A stretch of DNA of 64,000 nucleotides from Gordionus sp. m RMFG-2023 (lineage: Eukaryota; Nematomorpha; Gordioida; Chordodea; Parachordodidae): positions 47,841,561 to 47,905,560 of the forward strand of contig NC_088775.1 of the NCBI RefSeq assembly GCF_954871325.1, read 5' to 3'. Shown here piece after piece: positions 51,278 through 62,050 of the stretch; positions within the stretch are counted from its first letter, which is position 1, and every line of letters begins with the position of its first letter. The position numbers and the translations under genes are program-made. Under the pieces are notes generated by a model. The model did not search any database and was not told where the DNA came from. It worked only from the letters and a program-made list of their open reading frames with translations.

Positions 51278-54200
51278 TTAAATTTTAAGCACGTAATCTT
51301 TTAAGTAATCAGGTTTATTTTTAATTCTTATTGGTCTAGTAATTGGTATCTTAATCTCATTCTTTGTGTCCACACTTCCCCCTTTAGAGGAATTTTTAGG
51401 GTCAATTTCATAATATTTTAAACTATTGTAACATTCTCTTTTCCTTAACTGATCAATATGCCTACTTACTATCCCTTTATCAGTATAAACTTGAAACATG
51501 GTGTTACTCTCTTTAAGCTTGATGCTGCCTTTGCACCACGTATCATCACCCTGTTTCTTATACCAAACATAGTCTCCTCTATTAAAAGTTCGATTTCGTG
51601 GTAACGACATGAAGACTTCACCAACTTTATCCTCCAAAGGTTTTAATAAATCCCACTTTATTCTAATGTCGCGGTTAAACATTCTTTTGGACGGTGTAAC
51701 TCCCGTAGTGTCATTCGGCGTGTTTCTATAGTTGAACAAAAATCTGTCCAGCGCAGTTTCTAAGCCAATCTTTATGTTTCTTTTCATATGAGCTTTAAAT
51801 GTTCTCACCATACGTTCAGCTTGTCCATTAGATTGCTGATGATAGGCCGATGTTAGTACATGTTTTATACCATAATTGCTACAAAATTTTTCAAAATCTT
51901 TGCTCGTGAAATTGGTACCATTATCTGTAACAATGGTTTCAGGTATACCAAATAGTGAAATAGTTTTATAAATTTCCTTTAACGTGAATTCAGTCGTAAT
52001 ACTCTTTACCGGAACTATAACTGGAAATTTACTATAAGCATCAACGATTATCAACCAATTCTTTGTAAAAAACGGACCCGCATAATCTATGTGTATCCTT
52101 TCAAATGGTTTAGTCGCTGCTACCCATGGATTTTGTATCTTCTTTGGATTGTCATGATAAATATTACAATCATCGCAACTTTTGACTTCCAAATCAATGT
52201 CGTTGACCATACCAGACCACCACATACGATCTTTGGCTAAGGATTTAATTTTACCTGCTCCCAAATGACCTTCGTGTAACGCCTTCAGTATGTTCTTTCT
52301 CAGACTTGACGGAATTATTATTTTGTCGCTTTTGTACAGACAATCTTTAATGATACTTAGTTCTTGTTCAATATTTTCATAAATTTTATTTTGGATAGGC
52401 ACATTATTTCTTATATCATTCATAACTTGAGATAATTCAAAATCTTTGGATGTTTCATCACGTATTCGGTCAAAACTAAGAGGTATATCGCCAAAGTCAT
52501 TTATAATCGCGATATCATCAGTAACGTCATCATCAATTACTTGTGGTAGTCTTGAGAGGCAATCGGGAACAACATTGTATTTACCAGCCTTATATCTGAT
52601 GTTAAAGTCGTAACCCCCCAAAATTATACTCCACTTCTGTAACCTTAATGACATGGTGCTATTATCTTTGAGCCCTTTGGTGAAAATATGGATTAGCGGC
52701 TTGTGATCCGTTATAATAGTGAACTTAGTCCCTATCAAGTATTCTTGAAATCTCTTGATAGCAAACATAATGGCCAAAGCTTCACGCTCAATATTGGTAT
52801 AGTTTGTTTCAGATTTTGCTAAAGTTCTTGATGCAAAAGCTATCGGTTTTTCTTTGCCATCTTTTTCAGTGTGAAACAAAACAGCTCCTAAACCTCTTTT
52901 AGATGCATCAGTCGCAATTCCGATAGGTAGTTCAGGATTAAAGTACGTCAAAGCTGGAGGAAGACTAATCAATGTCTTTAGATCATCAAAACTTTTGGAG
53001 TGTTCTAAATTCCACTCCCATTTTTCTTTGTTAACAATCTTGTATAAAGGATCAGCTATTTCAGCGAAGTTGTTCAAAAATTTTCTGTAGTACCCGGCCA
53101 TACCTAGAAACGTTGACAATTCCGCGGCTGATTTTGGTTCCGGCATTTTAACGATCGCCTCGATCTTATCATGGTTGGCGTGGATCCCCTTGGCGTCGAT
53201 GTCGTGTCCTAAGAACCTTAGACTTTTTTTGAAAAATAAGCTTTTTGCAAAATTAGGCACTAAACCATGAGATAGTATTCTTTCAAAAACCTTCTTTATG
53301 TTGTTGAAATGAACTTCGTCACTACTTCCCGTAATTAGTAGATCATCAATATAAAATATGACATCTTTCATGTCACTGAAAATTTGATCCATAATTTGTT
53401 GAAAAATCGCAGATGAAGTCTTTAACCCAAAAGGAAGTCTGGTAAACCGGTAGTACCCCCTGTGTGTAGATATAGTTAATATGTCTCTGCAGGTTTCATC
53501 GATGGGAATTTGTAGGAACGCATCCTTGAAATCTATCTTGGTGAACTTCTTCCCTTCCTTGAGCTTAGCGATAAGGTCATTTATTCTTGGAAGTGGGTAT
53601 CTGAAGTCCTCAAGGGCTGGGTTGACAGTGTCTTTGAAGTCGGCGCAAACCCTAACGCTCCCATTATCCTTGTAGACAGCGGTTATTGGACTTGCCCATC
53701 GGACATCTGTTACAGGCTCAATGACTCCATCTCCTATCCATCTCATAAGTTCTCTAGTAACAGCGTCTATCTTTGAATAAGGTAACCGTCTAGGTGGTAT
53801 GATTTTCGGTTTGGCATCGTTACGTAGATATATCTTGACATTCCCTTTGTTGATCGGTTTTTTAGTCAGTTTAGATTCGCAATCTTTTATTAATTTCTTT
53901 ATTTCATCTTCATAGTTGGTATCAATGTTTGCTATAAATTTGTTCAAAATATTACTAAAGGCATTAATCCACATACGTCCCAATAACGCATTTTTATTAG
54001 ATTTAACGATCACGGCTTGCAAGTGTTTGGTGATACCTTCGTAGGTTACTTTAACTTGAGTGACGCCAATAATCTTGATTAAGTTTCCATCATAAGCTGA
54101 AAGTTGTAGAGTGGACTTTTTAAGATCTTTAATACCTATTTGTTTAGCCATTTCATGAGGTATAATTGTAAACTTGGATCCCGTATCAACCTGCATAGTA

Positions 54201-55516
54201 ACAACAGCATCATTTACTTTTAAAGTGGTCATGAACGCATTATCATTATGTTTAAACTCAGTTAAATTGTTGATATTAAAATCACTACCATTATTATTTT
54301 GTGTAGGGTTATATTTTTCTTCAACAATCTCTTCAATGTTCATGTTACAATTGATGTTACTTTGATTCACGTCATTATATTGTAATGGTTTTCTTTGATT
54401 AATATACTGATTATAATTTTTCCACGCATTATTTTCTCCATTATTGTTGTTATTATAGGATTGATATTGATAACCATATCGATTATTATATTGACTCTGA
54501 TTTCTTTGATTGTTGTAAGACCAGGAATTGTTTCTCCCATTATAATTATTGTTTTGCCAAGTACCTCTACCATAATTGTTTGAATTGTTATTGTATTGCC
54601 AGGCATTGTTTCTATTATAATTGTTTGCATTATTGTTGTTGTGCCACATGGAGTTTCTTCCGTAATAGTTTGAATTGTTATTCGAAGATTGGTTATTACG
54701 AAAATTTCTAGAGTTACCCTCACTGTCTCGAAAAATATTGTTTTGATAGTTTCGGCTAGCACTATAATTAGGCCTAAAATCATTATAATTCCTCTTCTTA
54801 AAATCAAAATTTTCCTTATGAATGTTACGTCCATTATAATTAAAATTATTTTCTTTAAAATTATTACGTTCATAATCATTAGAATTATTCTCATTATTAC
54901 TAAAAGTACTTTTGCATGGTATTTTATCCATGTTTAAATTGTAAAACTTTTTATTTTTATCCAATTTTTTATTATTGTCTACATAATTTGTATCGCTAAC
55001 GTCTGGTTTAATATTGCTGCCATCTAACTCCACTCCTAATTTCATCATCTTATCTAAACCTTCGTGCTTATGTTTATTTAACTTCCTTCTAATATTATCA
55101 TTTAAAGAACAAGTTATTAATTTCTCAATCATTCTTGTATCGTTATCAAAATCGCATTTTTTATGAAGTTTTGAAATTCTAAAATAAAAAGTATGGAAGG
55201 ACTCCTCGGCACCTTGTACCGCTAAGTTAAAGTTCTTTATATTTACATTAATGTCCTCACTTGGAATTAACAGTTTTAATTTACCAAAAACAATATTAAA
55301 GTCTTTTAACTGTGCTTTAGAACATATCGACGTAACTTGGTCTACAATCTCAATTGGTAAGCTGCATAGTAGTGTCCTAATTTTAGATGAGTCTGACTCA
55401 ATATGTCCTTCAAAGTATGTTTCTATTAAGTTAAGGTAAGTCTCAGATAATTTTCCTGATAACTTGGGAAATTTAGGAACATATTGAGTGTGTGTAAGAG
55501 TTAATTTTTCGTCCAT
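51278..55516 (-). CDS. Gypsy gag-pol polyprotein, single 1412-codon frame
   Basis: A retroelement polyprotein with parts in the usual Ty3/Gypsy order: an N-terminal gag-like region, a long Asn/Tyr-rich low-complexity linker with no visible CCHC zinc knuckle, an aspartic protease (VDTGSKFT), reverse transcriptase (FYIDDLLI), RNase H (ATDASKRGLGAV), then integrase with an HHCC finger (HEGHLGAG...CDDC) and catalytic core (DYAGPF, TDNGTNF). Integrase lies after RNase H, which separates Ty3/Gypsy from Copia. Gag and pol are fused in one frame. No chromodomain or envelope is recognised. It looks whole. Confidence 0.95.
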   Translation of the reverse strand: MDEKLTLTHTQYVPKFPKLSGKLSETYLNLIETYFEGHIESDSSKIRTLLCSLPIEIVDQVTSICSKAQLKDFNIVFGKLKLLIPSEDINVNIKNFNLAVQGAEESFHTFYFRISKLHKKCDFDNDTRMIEKLITCSLNDNIRRKLNKHKHEGLDKMMKLGVELDGSNIKPDVSDTNYVDNNKKLDKNKKFYNLNMDKIPCKSTFSNNENNSNDYERNNFKENNFNYNGRNIHKENFDFKKRNYNDFRPNYSASRNYQNNIFRDSEGNSRNFRNNQSSNNNSNYYGRNSMWHNNNNANNYNRNNAWQYNNNSNNYGRGTWQNNNYNGRNNSWSYNNQRNQSQYNNRYGYQYQSYNNNNNGENNAWKNYNQYINQRKPLQYNDVNQSNINCNMNIEEIVEEKYNPTQNNNGSDFNINNLTEFKHNDNAFMTTLKVNDAVVTMQVDTGSKFTIIPHEMAKQIGIKDLKKSTLQLSAYDGNLIKIIGVTQVKVTYEGITKHLQAVIVKSNKNALLGRMWINAFSNILNKFIANIDTNYEDEIKKLIKDCESKLTKKPINKGNVKIYLRNDAKPKIIPPRRLPYSKIDAVTRELMRWIGDGVIEPVTDVRWASPITAVYKDNGSVRVCADFKDTVNPALEDFRYPLPRINDLIAKLKEGKKFTKIDFKDAFLQIPIDETCRDILTISTHRGYYRFTRLPFGLKTSSAIFQQIMDQIFSDMKDVIFYIDDLLITGSSDEVHFNNIKKVFERILSHGLVPNFAKSLFFKKSLRFLGHDIDAKGIHANHDKIEAIVKMPEPKSAAELSTFLGMAGYYRKFLNNFAEIADPLYKIVNKEKWEWNLEHSKSFDDLKTLISLPPALTYFNPELPIGIATDASKRGLGAVLFHTEKDGKEKPIAFASRTLAKSETNYTNIEREALAIMFAIKRFQEYLIGTKFTIITDHKPLIHIFTKGLKDNSTMSLRLQKWSIILGGYDFNIRYKAGKYNVVPDCLSRLPQVIDDDVTDDIAIINDFGDIPLSFDRIRDETSKDFELSQVMNDIRNNVPIQNKIYENIEQELSIIKDCLYKSDKIIIPSSLRKNILKALHEGHLGAGKIKSLAKDRMWWSGMVNDIDLEVKSCDDCNIYHDNPKKIQNPWVAATKPFERIHIDYAGPFFTKNWLIIVDAYSKFPVIVPVKSITTEFTLKEIYKTISLFGIPETIVTDNGTNFTSKDFEKFCSNYGIKHVLTSAYHQQSNGQAERMVRTFKAHMKRNIKIGLETALDRFLFNYRNTPNDTTGVTPSKRMFNRDIRIKWDLLKPLEDKVGEVFMSLPRNRTFNRGDYVWYKKQGDDTWCKGSIKLKESNTMFQVYTDKGIVSRHIDQLRKRECYNSLKYYEIDPKNSSKGGSVDTKNEIKIPITRPIRIKNKPDYLKDYVLKI

Positions 55517-55870
55517 TATATAATTTTATTTGAGTAAAGTAAACTTTCAATATTTAAAATCGTAAAAGCAAAACATTGTCGTTCATTAAAATCAAATTTA
55601 AGTTGTCTAAAAATTTTAATTTTAATCAAGAGAATATGGTCCACTAAGTTTTAATAGTTTATCTATAAAAATTCTAATTCGAATTCGTAAAGAGGATTTA
55701 ATCCACTAAGCTTCAATATAATTTGTCTTTGAAAAATTTAATACTAATTCGTGACTAAGTTTTTAGAAAAAATTTATTGACATTCTATAAGTTAAATATT
55801 GCGTAAATTTATAGAGAAAATTTTCTATAAATATAATGTCAAATATCTAAAGCATAAAGATATTTAAATT

Positions 55871-56107
55871 TTAATAATCAATAATTTTACAAAATATAAA
55901 AATAAAATTATTGTCATCTAGAATATATGGTTTGCCATTAAGACACATAAATGCATTAATCATTTTACGTAAAGATTTAAAATAAAAAACAATTTCGTTT
56001 GTCCTATTATCACGTACATAAGAAAATTCTTTAGATATTCCCATTTCTTTTAACATATCATCAATAATAACGTGTTGAGGTATATCATACGTTTTAAAAC
56101 AAAACAT
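55871..56107 (-). CDS. Small open frame in the Gypsy leader (78 codons), uncertain
   Basis: Lies in sense orientation between the 5' LTR and the gag-pol start, beginning MFCFKTYDIPQHVIIDDMLK. No family is recognised. Its composition is less extreme than the surrounding AT-rich leader. It could be a chance frame. Confidence 0.3.
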   Translation of the reverse strand: MFCFKTYDIPQHVIIDDMLKEMGISKEFSYVRDNRTNEIVFYFKSLRKMINAFMCLNGKPYILDDNNFIFIFCKIIDY

Positions 56108-56411
56108 TATTTTTATGAAAAATATTTTTTTATATTTGTATATATATACTCTTTTATTTTTTTTATATATATATATATTTTTTTTTTACCTTTTTATAAA
56201 TTTGTAAATTTGGATAAAATTTTGACTATCGAAAAGAAAAGTCAAAAAATTTTTATTTTGTCCTTTAACATCTCCCATATCGAACGACGAATTTGATAAG
56301 TATTTCGTTTACTTTTTATTTTTAACAAAAGAATTCAAGGTAAGGATATTTTTTAAATTTTTCTTTTAAAACTTTTATCATTTAAATTTAATTTAAAATG
56401 AAAAACGTACC

Positions 56412-56429
56412 ACCGTAACCGGGGCACCA
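56412..56429 (-). other. Primer-binding site of the Gypsy element
   Basis: Directly inside the 5' LTR the minus strand reads TGGTGCCCCGGTTACGGT, complementary to a tRNA 3' end finishing GGGGCACCA. The tRNA species was not identified. Confidence 0.85.
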
Positions 56430-56618
56430 TGTAAATAATAAAAAATTGTAAGGACTTATTTTAACTATTTTATTATTCTTTTTTTCATCTAAAAACATTA
56501 TATATATATATAAATTTTAAAAGTTAATTGAACAACTTAAATACAAAAATAAATAATATTCAAATTTAAATCAATCAACATATAAAATAAATAATATTCA
56601 AATTTAAATCAATCAACA
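56430..56618 (-). repeat. 5' LTR of the Gypsy element
   Basis: 189 bases, the partner of 50540-50728, with the same doubled unit and TATA-rich stretch that could serve as promoter (inference). Confidence 0.93.
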
Positions 56619-56623
56619 CCCTT

Positions 56624-58020
56624 TGGCGTAAAAAATGATGTTTGATGTAAAAATTTCATTGAATCATCATTAAATCTTTCGTTAAACTGCATAATAATTA
56701 AATCGAGTGCAGCATAAAACACACCTATTTTAAAGCTAAAAAAATTTCTATATTTTATGATGAAAGTATATATACCTCTTCTTCTTAGATTGTAATGTTT
56801 GAAGTCTAGAACTTTCAAAATCAAAAGGTAGATTTCTCTCCTTCATAAAATCTTGCGCCTTTGAAAAAACATCCAAAAATTCAGTGTTATTATCTATTAG
56901 ATTAAAAAATAATTGACAATAATTTATTTTATACTTCTCAAATTAATCAAGCAATCTTTTGCCAATTGAATTTGATTTATTGCATATCATATATCCTTCG
57001 AAATGGTTTGCAATTTTGTACAAGCCAAACTTGTTATCAACAATATTTTATCCAAAACACAAAGTGATAAGATAAAATCAAATTTTTCTATTCTAAAGAC
57101 TATAGCACTAGCCATAGTGGAAGTGGCAGGATCTTCAGAATCCTTTAAATATGTTAAAGCTGCCCTCAAGGCATCATAAAAGTTGAAAAAAATTTACAAT
57201 AGCTTTATATGACGATAGCCAGCTTCTAAATAAAAAAAACATTTAAAATTTAAATAAATAAAGAACTATTACCGAGTGGTATTCTTGACGAGTAGAAATC
57301 GTTGCGATTTTTTCAGATCATTACACTGAAATTTTTTGAGTACCTCATATCTTTTTACACCATTAAAATAGACATTAATCTCATCTAATATTCCTAGAAC
57401 ATTTCGAAGTTCTTTAATTGATTGACATAATTGAACAACGATTAAATTTAATCGATGACAATAACACCAAATAAAAGCTGCCTTTGGCGCCTCAGCTCTA
57501 TTCAAGGCTTGCACGCCATTGATTCTTCCACTCATGTTTGAAGCGCCATCATAACTTTGCCCAACTAGATATTCAAGGGGTAAATTCATCGAGCCAAGTT
57601 TGGATATTATATTATGCTTTATATCGAGACCTGTGGTATTTCCCGTACAATATATGTAAATCAGTCTTTCAACAGGCTTCGGCGTCTCACTATTTTTAAC
57701 ATATCTTACTATCAAAGCTATTGCTTCTGATTTCGAAACATCGTATGTGCCATCAACTATGATTGAAAAGCACCTGTTAAATGTAATCTCATTTTGAATT
57801 TTTTTTATAACCATATTTTTCATGGTTTCAATGAGAATGTTTATGTTATTATAGGTTTGAATGTAATTTCGTTTTTAATCCCTTATTTTTTTAATCCTTT
57901 TTACTTTCTTCATTTTGCTGTGTATACATTTTTAGTATAGGTTCAGAATCAGCAATAAACTTAATAAAGGCCATCATATTGCCTTCTTGTTGCCTGTTCC
58001 CCCAGAAGGCTTGGTTATGA
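56624..58020 (-). pseudogene. hAT (DUF4371/ZMYM1-like) transposase, N-terminal and central part
   Basis: In order on the minus strand: AFWGNRQQEGNMMAFIKFIA near 58000; a 184-codon frame at 57269-57823 with FSIIVDGTYDVSKSEAIALI, the catalytic-core start of this family, then VGQSYDGASNMSGRINGVQ and WCYCHRLNLIVVQL. The frame reaches KNTTR at a plausible 47-base intron (57226-57272, GTAATAG to TTATTTAG), after which SWLSSYKAIVNFF continues as the usual TRWSSRY-like motif. A 1-base slip in a poly-T run (about 57190) precedes DALRAALTYLKDSEDPATST, and a further piece with QFNERFNDDSMKFL ends at the LTR insertion. The N-terminal TTF-type finger is not seen. Non-functional. Confidence 0.85.
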
Positions 58021-58246
58021 TATATTAAATAAAATTTACTAAACATCGACCAAAATTTCCGTCAATATATTAAATTAAATATTAAGTGGTGGGGGGGGGT
58101 CTTATTATTACATTTATAAACCAGAAATCACATGATCATGATGAATGTAAAAAAAATTTATTTAAAAAAAAATAAGTACCCCCACTCAAATTTACTGAAG
58201 CAGTTGCTTCGGACCCTCCCCCGTTATAGGGGCCCCTGGGTGTAGC

Positions 58247-59321
58247 AAAACACTTTTGCACATTACATCCTACGATTATATCCTGATATTTAAAATCATT
58301 TTGAAGGCTTTATTGTAGTGTTGTTAAAAGGCCCGATATAAGTCGATTTTTAAAAATGGCCCATTAGGATTTTGGCCAAAATGATATTATGTAAACCTGT
58401 AGACAGTGGCATAGCCAGGATTTATTCATGGGAGGTGGGGGCTTAAAACCGGTTCCCTAAAAAATATTATATAATATTAATTTTTCAGTAATTATCTTTT
58501 ATATCTATTTGTTGAAGTTAGCTGAAGTTGAACAATTGGAAATACTAATTTTAAAATTTACCAATATTTTGTGCTTTATTAACGTCTAACCACTTAAGTA
58601 GCCAGTAGTGTTGTTGAATAGAGTTCATTTGACTCCGACTCAAAGTCGGGTTAGTCGACTAACTTATTTCATAACTCAAGTCGTAAACTTAAGTTATGAA
58701 CTCGAGATATAATCTAGAGGACGAATATTTCCTAGTTATCAAATCAAAAAATAATTCTTAGAAAAACGAAAATTTAAGAATCTGTAATTAATTTTTTGGA
58801 TAAGATCCCGCATATGATAAAAAAAAAAATTAATCATTTGTATATGAATTATTAAAATCTAACAATCATTATTTTATATTTATGTTTGTATATTGATGTG
58901 ATATCAGCTCAAAATTTTCTTAGTTCGGTTTCTGTATCGAAATACATTTGTAGATGTATCTGTATATACATACGTTTTTAAACGATGTATATAGTGATTT
59001 TAAATATTACTTTTTGAACATTTAAAATTTAACATTGTGTATTTTGGAATTTTCTCGTTTCTAAAGAAGGTCATATCTAGTGTTGCGTAATCGCCTAAAA
59101 ACTAAGGCTAAGCCTAAAAATCTGCTTGCAACTTATTTAGTCAACTGCATCGGCTAATCGACCATCAGTGTTCTGTAAGATATTTCTAGCATTAATTATT
59201 ATTTATTTATTTTTAGTAAAATAATTTATTTTATAATAATTAATTTTATTTATATCAAAATATTTTATTATTATCAACAAAAAAACCTATGATATAATTT
59301 AATATTTATATTATTATATTA
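58247..59321. other. Stretch of transposon fragments
   Basis: A family D MITE left end (tagtgttgttaaaaggcc, 58315-58400) stops at cagtggcatagccagg (58404), a widespread DNA-transposon terminus that has no right partner here. At 58609 tagtgttgttgaatagagtt starts another relative, followed by palindromic phrases around 58660-58710. No gene. Confidence 0.5.
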
Positions 59322-59364
59322 TGAAATGAAATAATATGAAATGAAATGAAATGAAATGAAATAT
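59322..59364. repeat. GAAAT microsatellite
   Basis: Tandem atgaaatgaaatgaaatgaa with one interruption (ataat). Confidence 0.9.
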
Positions 59365-59762
59365 GATTATATTATATTATGAAAATGAATTTATTTATTT
59401 GATGTTCTTTTAATAATAAAAAAAGATGATATGCTGCTATTGTAATATTATTTTTGTTACAATTTATTAGTAATTTTCACGTCCAAAATTTTAAGCAAAA
59501 AATATTTTTGTAGTTCAAAAAGATTTTTGACATATTTTTGATTTGATAAGAATTTTAAATTTTTTTTGTAAATAAATCTTTTTTGAGGAAATCTTTTGTG
59601 AATTTTATTATAAACAAATAATCTTTTAGGTAAAATTTTTTGTGTATTTTATCTATTTTTTTAAATATATAAGACGTGATTTTTATAAATATTTTTTTTA
59701 TAATATTATATTAAACTTTTTTATGTTATTTTATATGATCCTTTTAAGGATAATATTTAACT

Positions 59763-60106
59763 GTGACATTTGTCATATTCGTTATTTTTAACATTTTTGA
59801 ATTTTTTGGACATAAAAGGGTAAAAATATAATTTATATTGTAAATAAAGATGATAAATTCAATAAAGATGTACCATATAAAAGTGACAATTATCATAATC
59901 GTTATTTTAAAATATATTAGATTTTTTTGACGCCAATGGACAAAAATATGTATTTTTGACATGTTAAATTATAATTTTAATTAAGATATCTATAAGGGAA
60001 ATTGTCATAATCGTTATTTTTACAGTTTTTTGAATTTTTTTGAGGCAAATGGGCTAAAATATAGATTGTAAACATAAACATGTTAAATTAAAATTTCATG
60101 AAAATG
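59763..60106. repeat. Minisatellite, three units of about 120 bases
   Basis: Units share gtcatantcgttatttt and the phrase ttgaattttttnga...gg.taaaatata. They start near 59763, 59883 and 60001, and are considerably diverged. Confidence 0.75.
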
Positions 60107-60120
60107 TAGGGTGGGTCTAT

Positions 60121-60360
60121 TTATCGCTCGGCTAGGATATATCACTCGGCTAACCGCATAATAAATCATTTATTTCTAATTATCGCTCGGCTGAGAAATG
60201 TCGCTCGGCTAACCACACAATAAATCATTTATTACTAAATATCGCTCGGCTGGAAAATGTTGCTCGGCTAACCACATAATAAATCAAATTCTAAACTAGT
60301 GACATATAAATCATTTATTACTAAATATCGCCCGGCTGATAAATATAGTTCGGCTATAAA
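60121..60360. repeat. Minisatellite of about 60 bases with TCGCTCGGCT motif
   Basis: Four units near 60122, 60181, 60241 and 60327. Each has two copies of tcgctcggct spaced by about ten bases, then aaccacataataaatcattt. The last unit is displaced by a short insertion and is more diverged. Confidence 0.88.
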
Positions 60361-62050
60361 TAATCCTCTATTTATATATTATATTTACTATCATATTCTA
60401 AGTGAGCTTTCATTTTCTTAATATTAATTGAGTATTATTAATTTTTATATATAAAATAAGTGTTTGGAGGTATAAAAAAATTTCTATGATATTTAAGCAT
60501 CAATACTCTTATAAAATTAAATTTAACCATAATCCTTTTTTTATAAAAGTAATAAAAATAATATTCTATTCGCTAGATGGCGTCAATATTACTAATTTTT
60601 TCTAAATAAAAATAATGAATGGATTTAATAAATTTTTTTTAAATGTCTAAATACTACCAAGTTAGCCTCCTAAATCAACACACCCACTTAGTATCTTGAC
60701 CCAATCCACGTCATGTACGCAACCTTCTTCCACTGTACTAAGTTTGAGACTGTTCCTCCCTATCAAAAGTGAAATAGTAAGTATAATCACATTCTGTTTC
60801 AGATATTATAGCTTCAATACATTTATAAAATAAAATTTACTCATTTTTTTACATTCATGATAGTAAAAAAAATATTTTTCTATCCTCAAGATGAAATATT
60901 TTAAAATTCAAATTAAGAAAACAAAAATTTTGGACTGGTCTATTTTAACTTATTCTACCAAGATGCACTATTATTGTATTCTTTTCTATATTTTAGTAAA
61001 TTAATTAGTAGTCTTTTTTAAATTTTACCATTTCCATTGATCAGAGTATTTCGAGTAATTCTTTTTATTGATGCATAATTATAAATCATAATTTCACGAT
61101 ATATATATATAATAATAATGCTGTTATAATATAAGTGATTATTTATATAAAATATAATTTATTCGGCATCGGCGAAGAGAGGATTAAAATATATATTTAA
61201 GAAAATATAATTATATATATTGACGAAATAAATAATATTAGTTATTCTAGAAATTTAAGAAAGGGCAGGCGAAGGTCGGGACAAGTTAACTTCACTATAT
61301 TATAAACCTAATTATGTATATTGATGAAATATATCTGTTACTTTAATGGGCGAAGGGCATGCGAAAATCAGGAAAAAATAGGGAATTAAAATTTATAATA
61401 AATATTTTTATAATTGCGAAATTTAAAAAATATTAAGTAGTGAGTTCATAAATGCATTCTAAATATATTAATGAAGTGAAATAATAAAATAAATTAACGA
61501 TAAGAAATAAAGCATTAAAAATATAAATGTAGGACCCCTAAGCGAGTAAACCCGATTCGAGAAATATTCCAATAAAAAAAATTGTAAATGCTATTATGTC
61601 TAAAAGATTACACAACATTTTTATTTTAATGGATGGCCATAATAAAAAATTTACGTGATTTATGCAACTATTGTAAAAATGAATTAAAATTTTTCGCCAT
61701 ATATAATATATTAACTAAAAACCCTTTAAAATAATTAAACCCCAAAATTAAAGATATTACAATGATCTAAGAGAATGAATTTGAAAGATAAATCCAGAGA
61801 GTGAGAAGATATTTATTAAATAAATATTATCCTAATTTCTAATACCCGAATCAGTAGATTGTTAAGATACTTAATAATTATATGAAGATAAAACGTTATC
61901 ATTGTACAAGCTAGAACATTAATTCCCTTAGATAAATATAATTTAGTTGATATTATTTTTTCAAGTCCTTTCTCCTTTAATTCTACGTCGCTGATGTAAT
62001 TTTTTTGAGCCTTTTGGTTTTAAAACAGATAAAGTTATATCTAAGGAATG
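60361..62050. other. AT-rich stretch, mostly unrecognised
   Basis: A less AT-rich patch at about 60655-60770 (ccacttagtatcttgacccaatccacgtc) gives no recognisable protein. Between 61160 and 61360 the word ggcgaag recurs three times in related contexts, perhaps a decayed tandem repeat. Otherwise featureless. Confidence 0.4.

Larger units (their letters stand above)
50540..56618 (-). mobile_element. Ty3/Gypsy LTR retrotransposon, whole-looking
   Basis: A 6.1-kb element with two 189-base LTRs, flanked by the exact 5-base duplication ccctt (50535-50539 and 56619-56623). Its sense strand is the minus strand: 5' LTR, primer-binding site, leader, one long gag-pol frame, a 3' non-coding part and a polypurine tract next to the 3' LTR. 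The LTRs differ at roughly one base in twenty by eye, so insertion is fairly recent but not brand new. It lies inside the ZMYM1-like hAT, which is therefore older. No envelope frame is present. Confidence 0.96.
49729..58238 (-). mobile_element. ZMYM1/DUF4371-like hAT transposon containing an LTR element
   Basis: The tips cagtggccccta and taggggcccctg are inverted repeats. The 8-base duplication ggtgtagc is exact (49721-49728 and 58239-58246). Transposase remnants read on the minus strand from about 58020 to 56624 and, beyond the inserted LTR element, from 50534 to 49978. Without the insert the element would be about 2.4 kb. Poly-C runs near both tips (49817; 58088) resemble the scars elsewhere in the window. 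Confidence 0.92.

Noticed and set aside
54367-54894. 175-codon minus-strand Ile/Thr-rich frame
   Set aside because: Shadow of the Asn-rich repeats of the Gypsy gag linker in a second frame; the composition follows from the AAT-type repeats.
49729-58238. A Polinton or other capsid-bearing element
   Set aside because: Termini, 8-base duplication and dimerisation motif identify a hAT; the long polyprotein inside is a Ty3/Gypsy element with its own LTRs.
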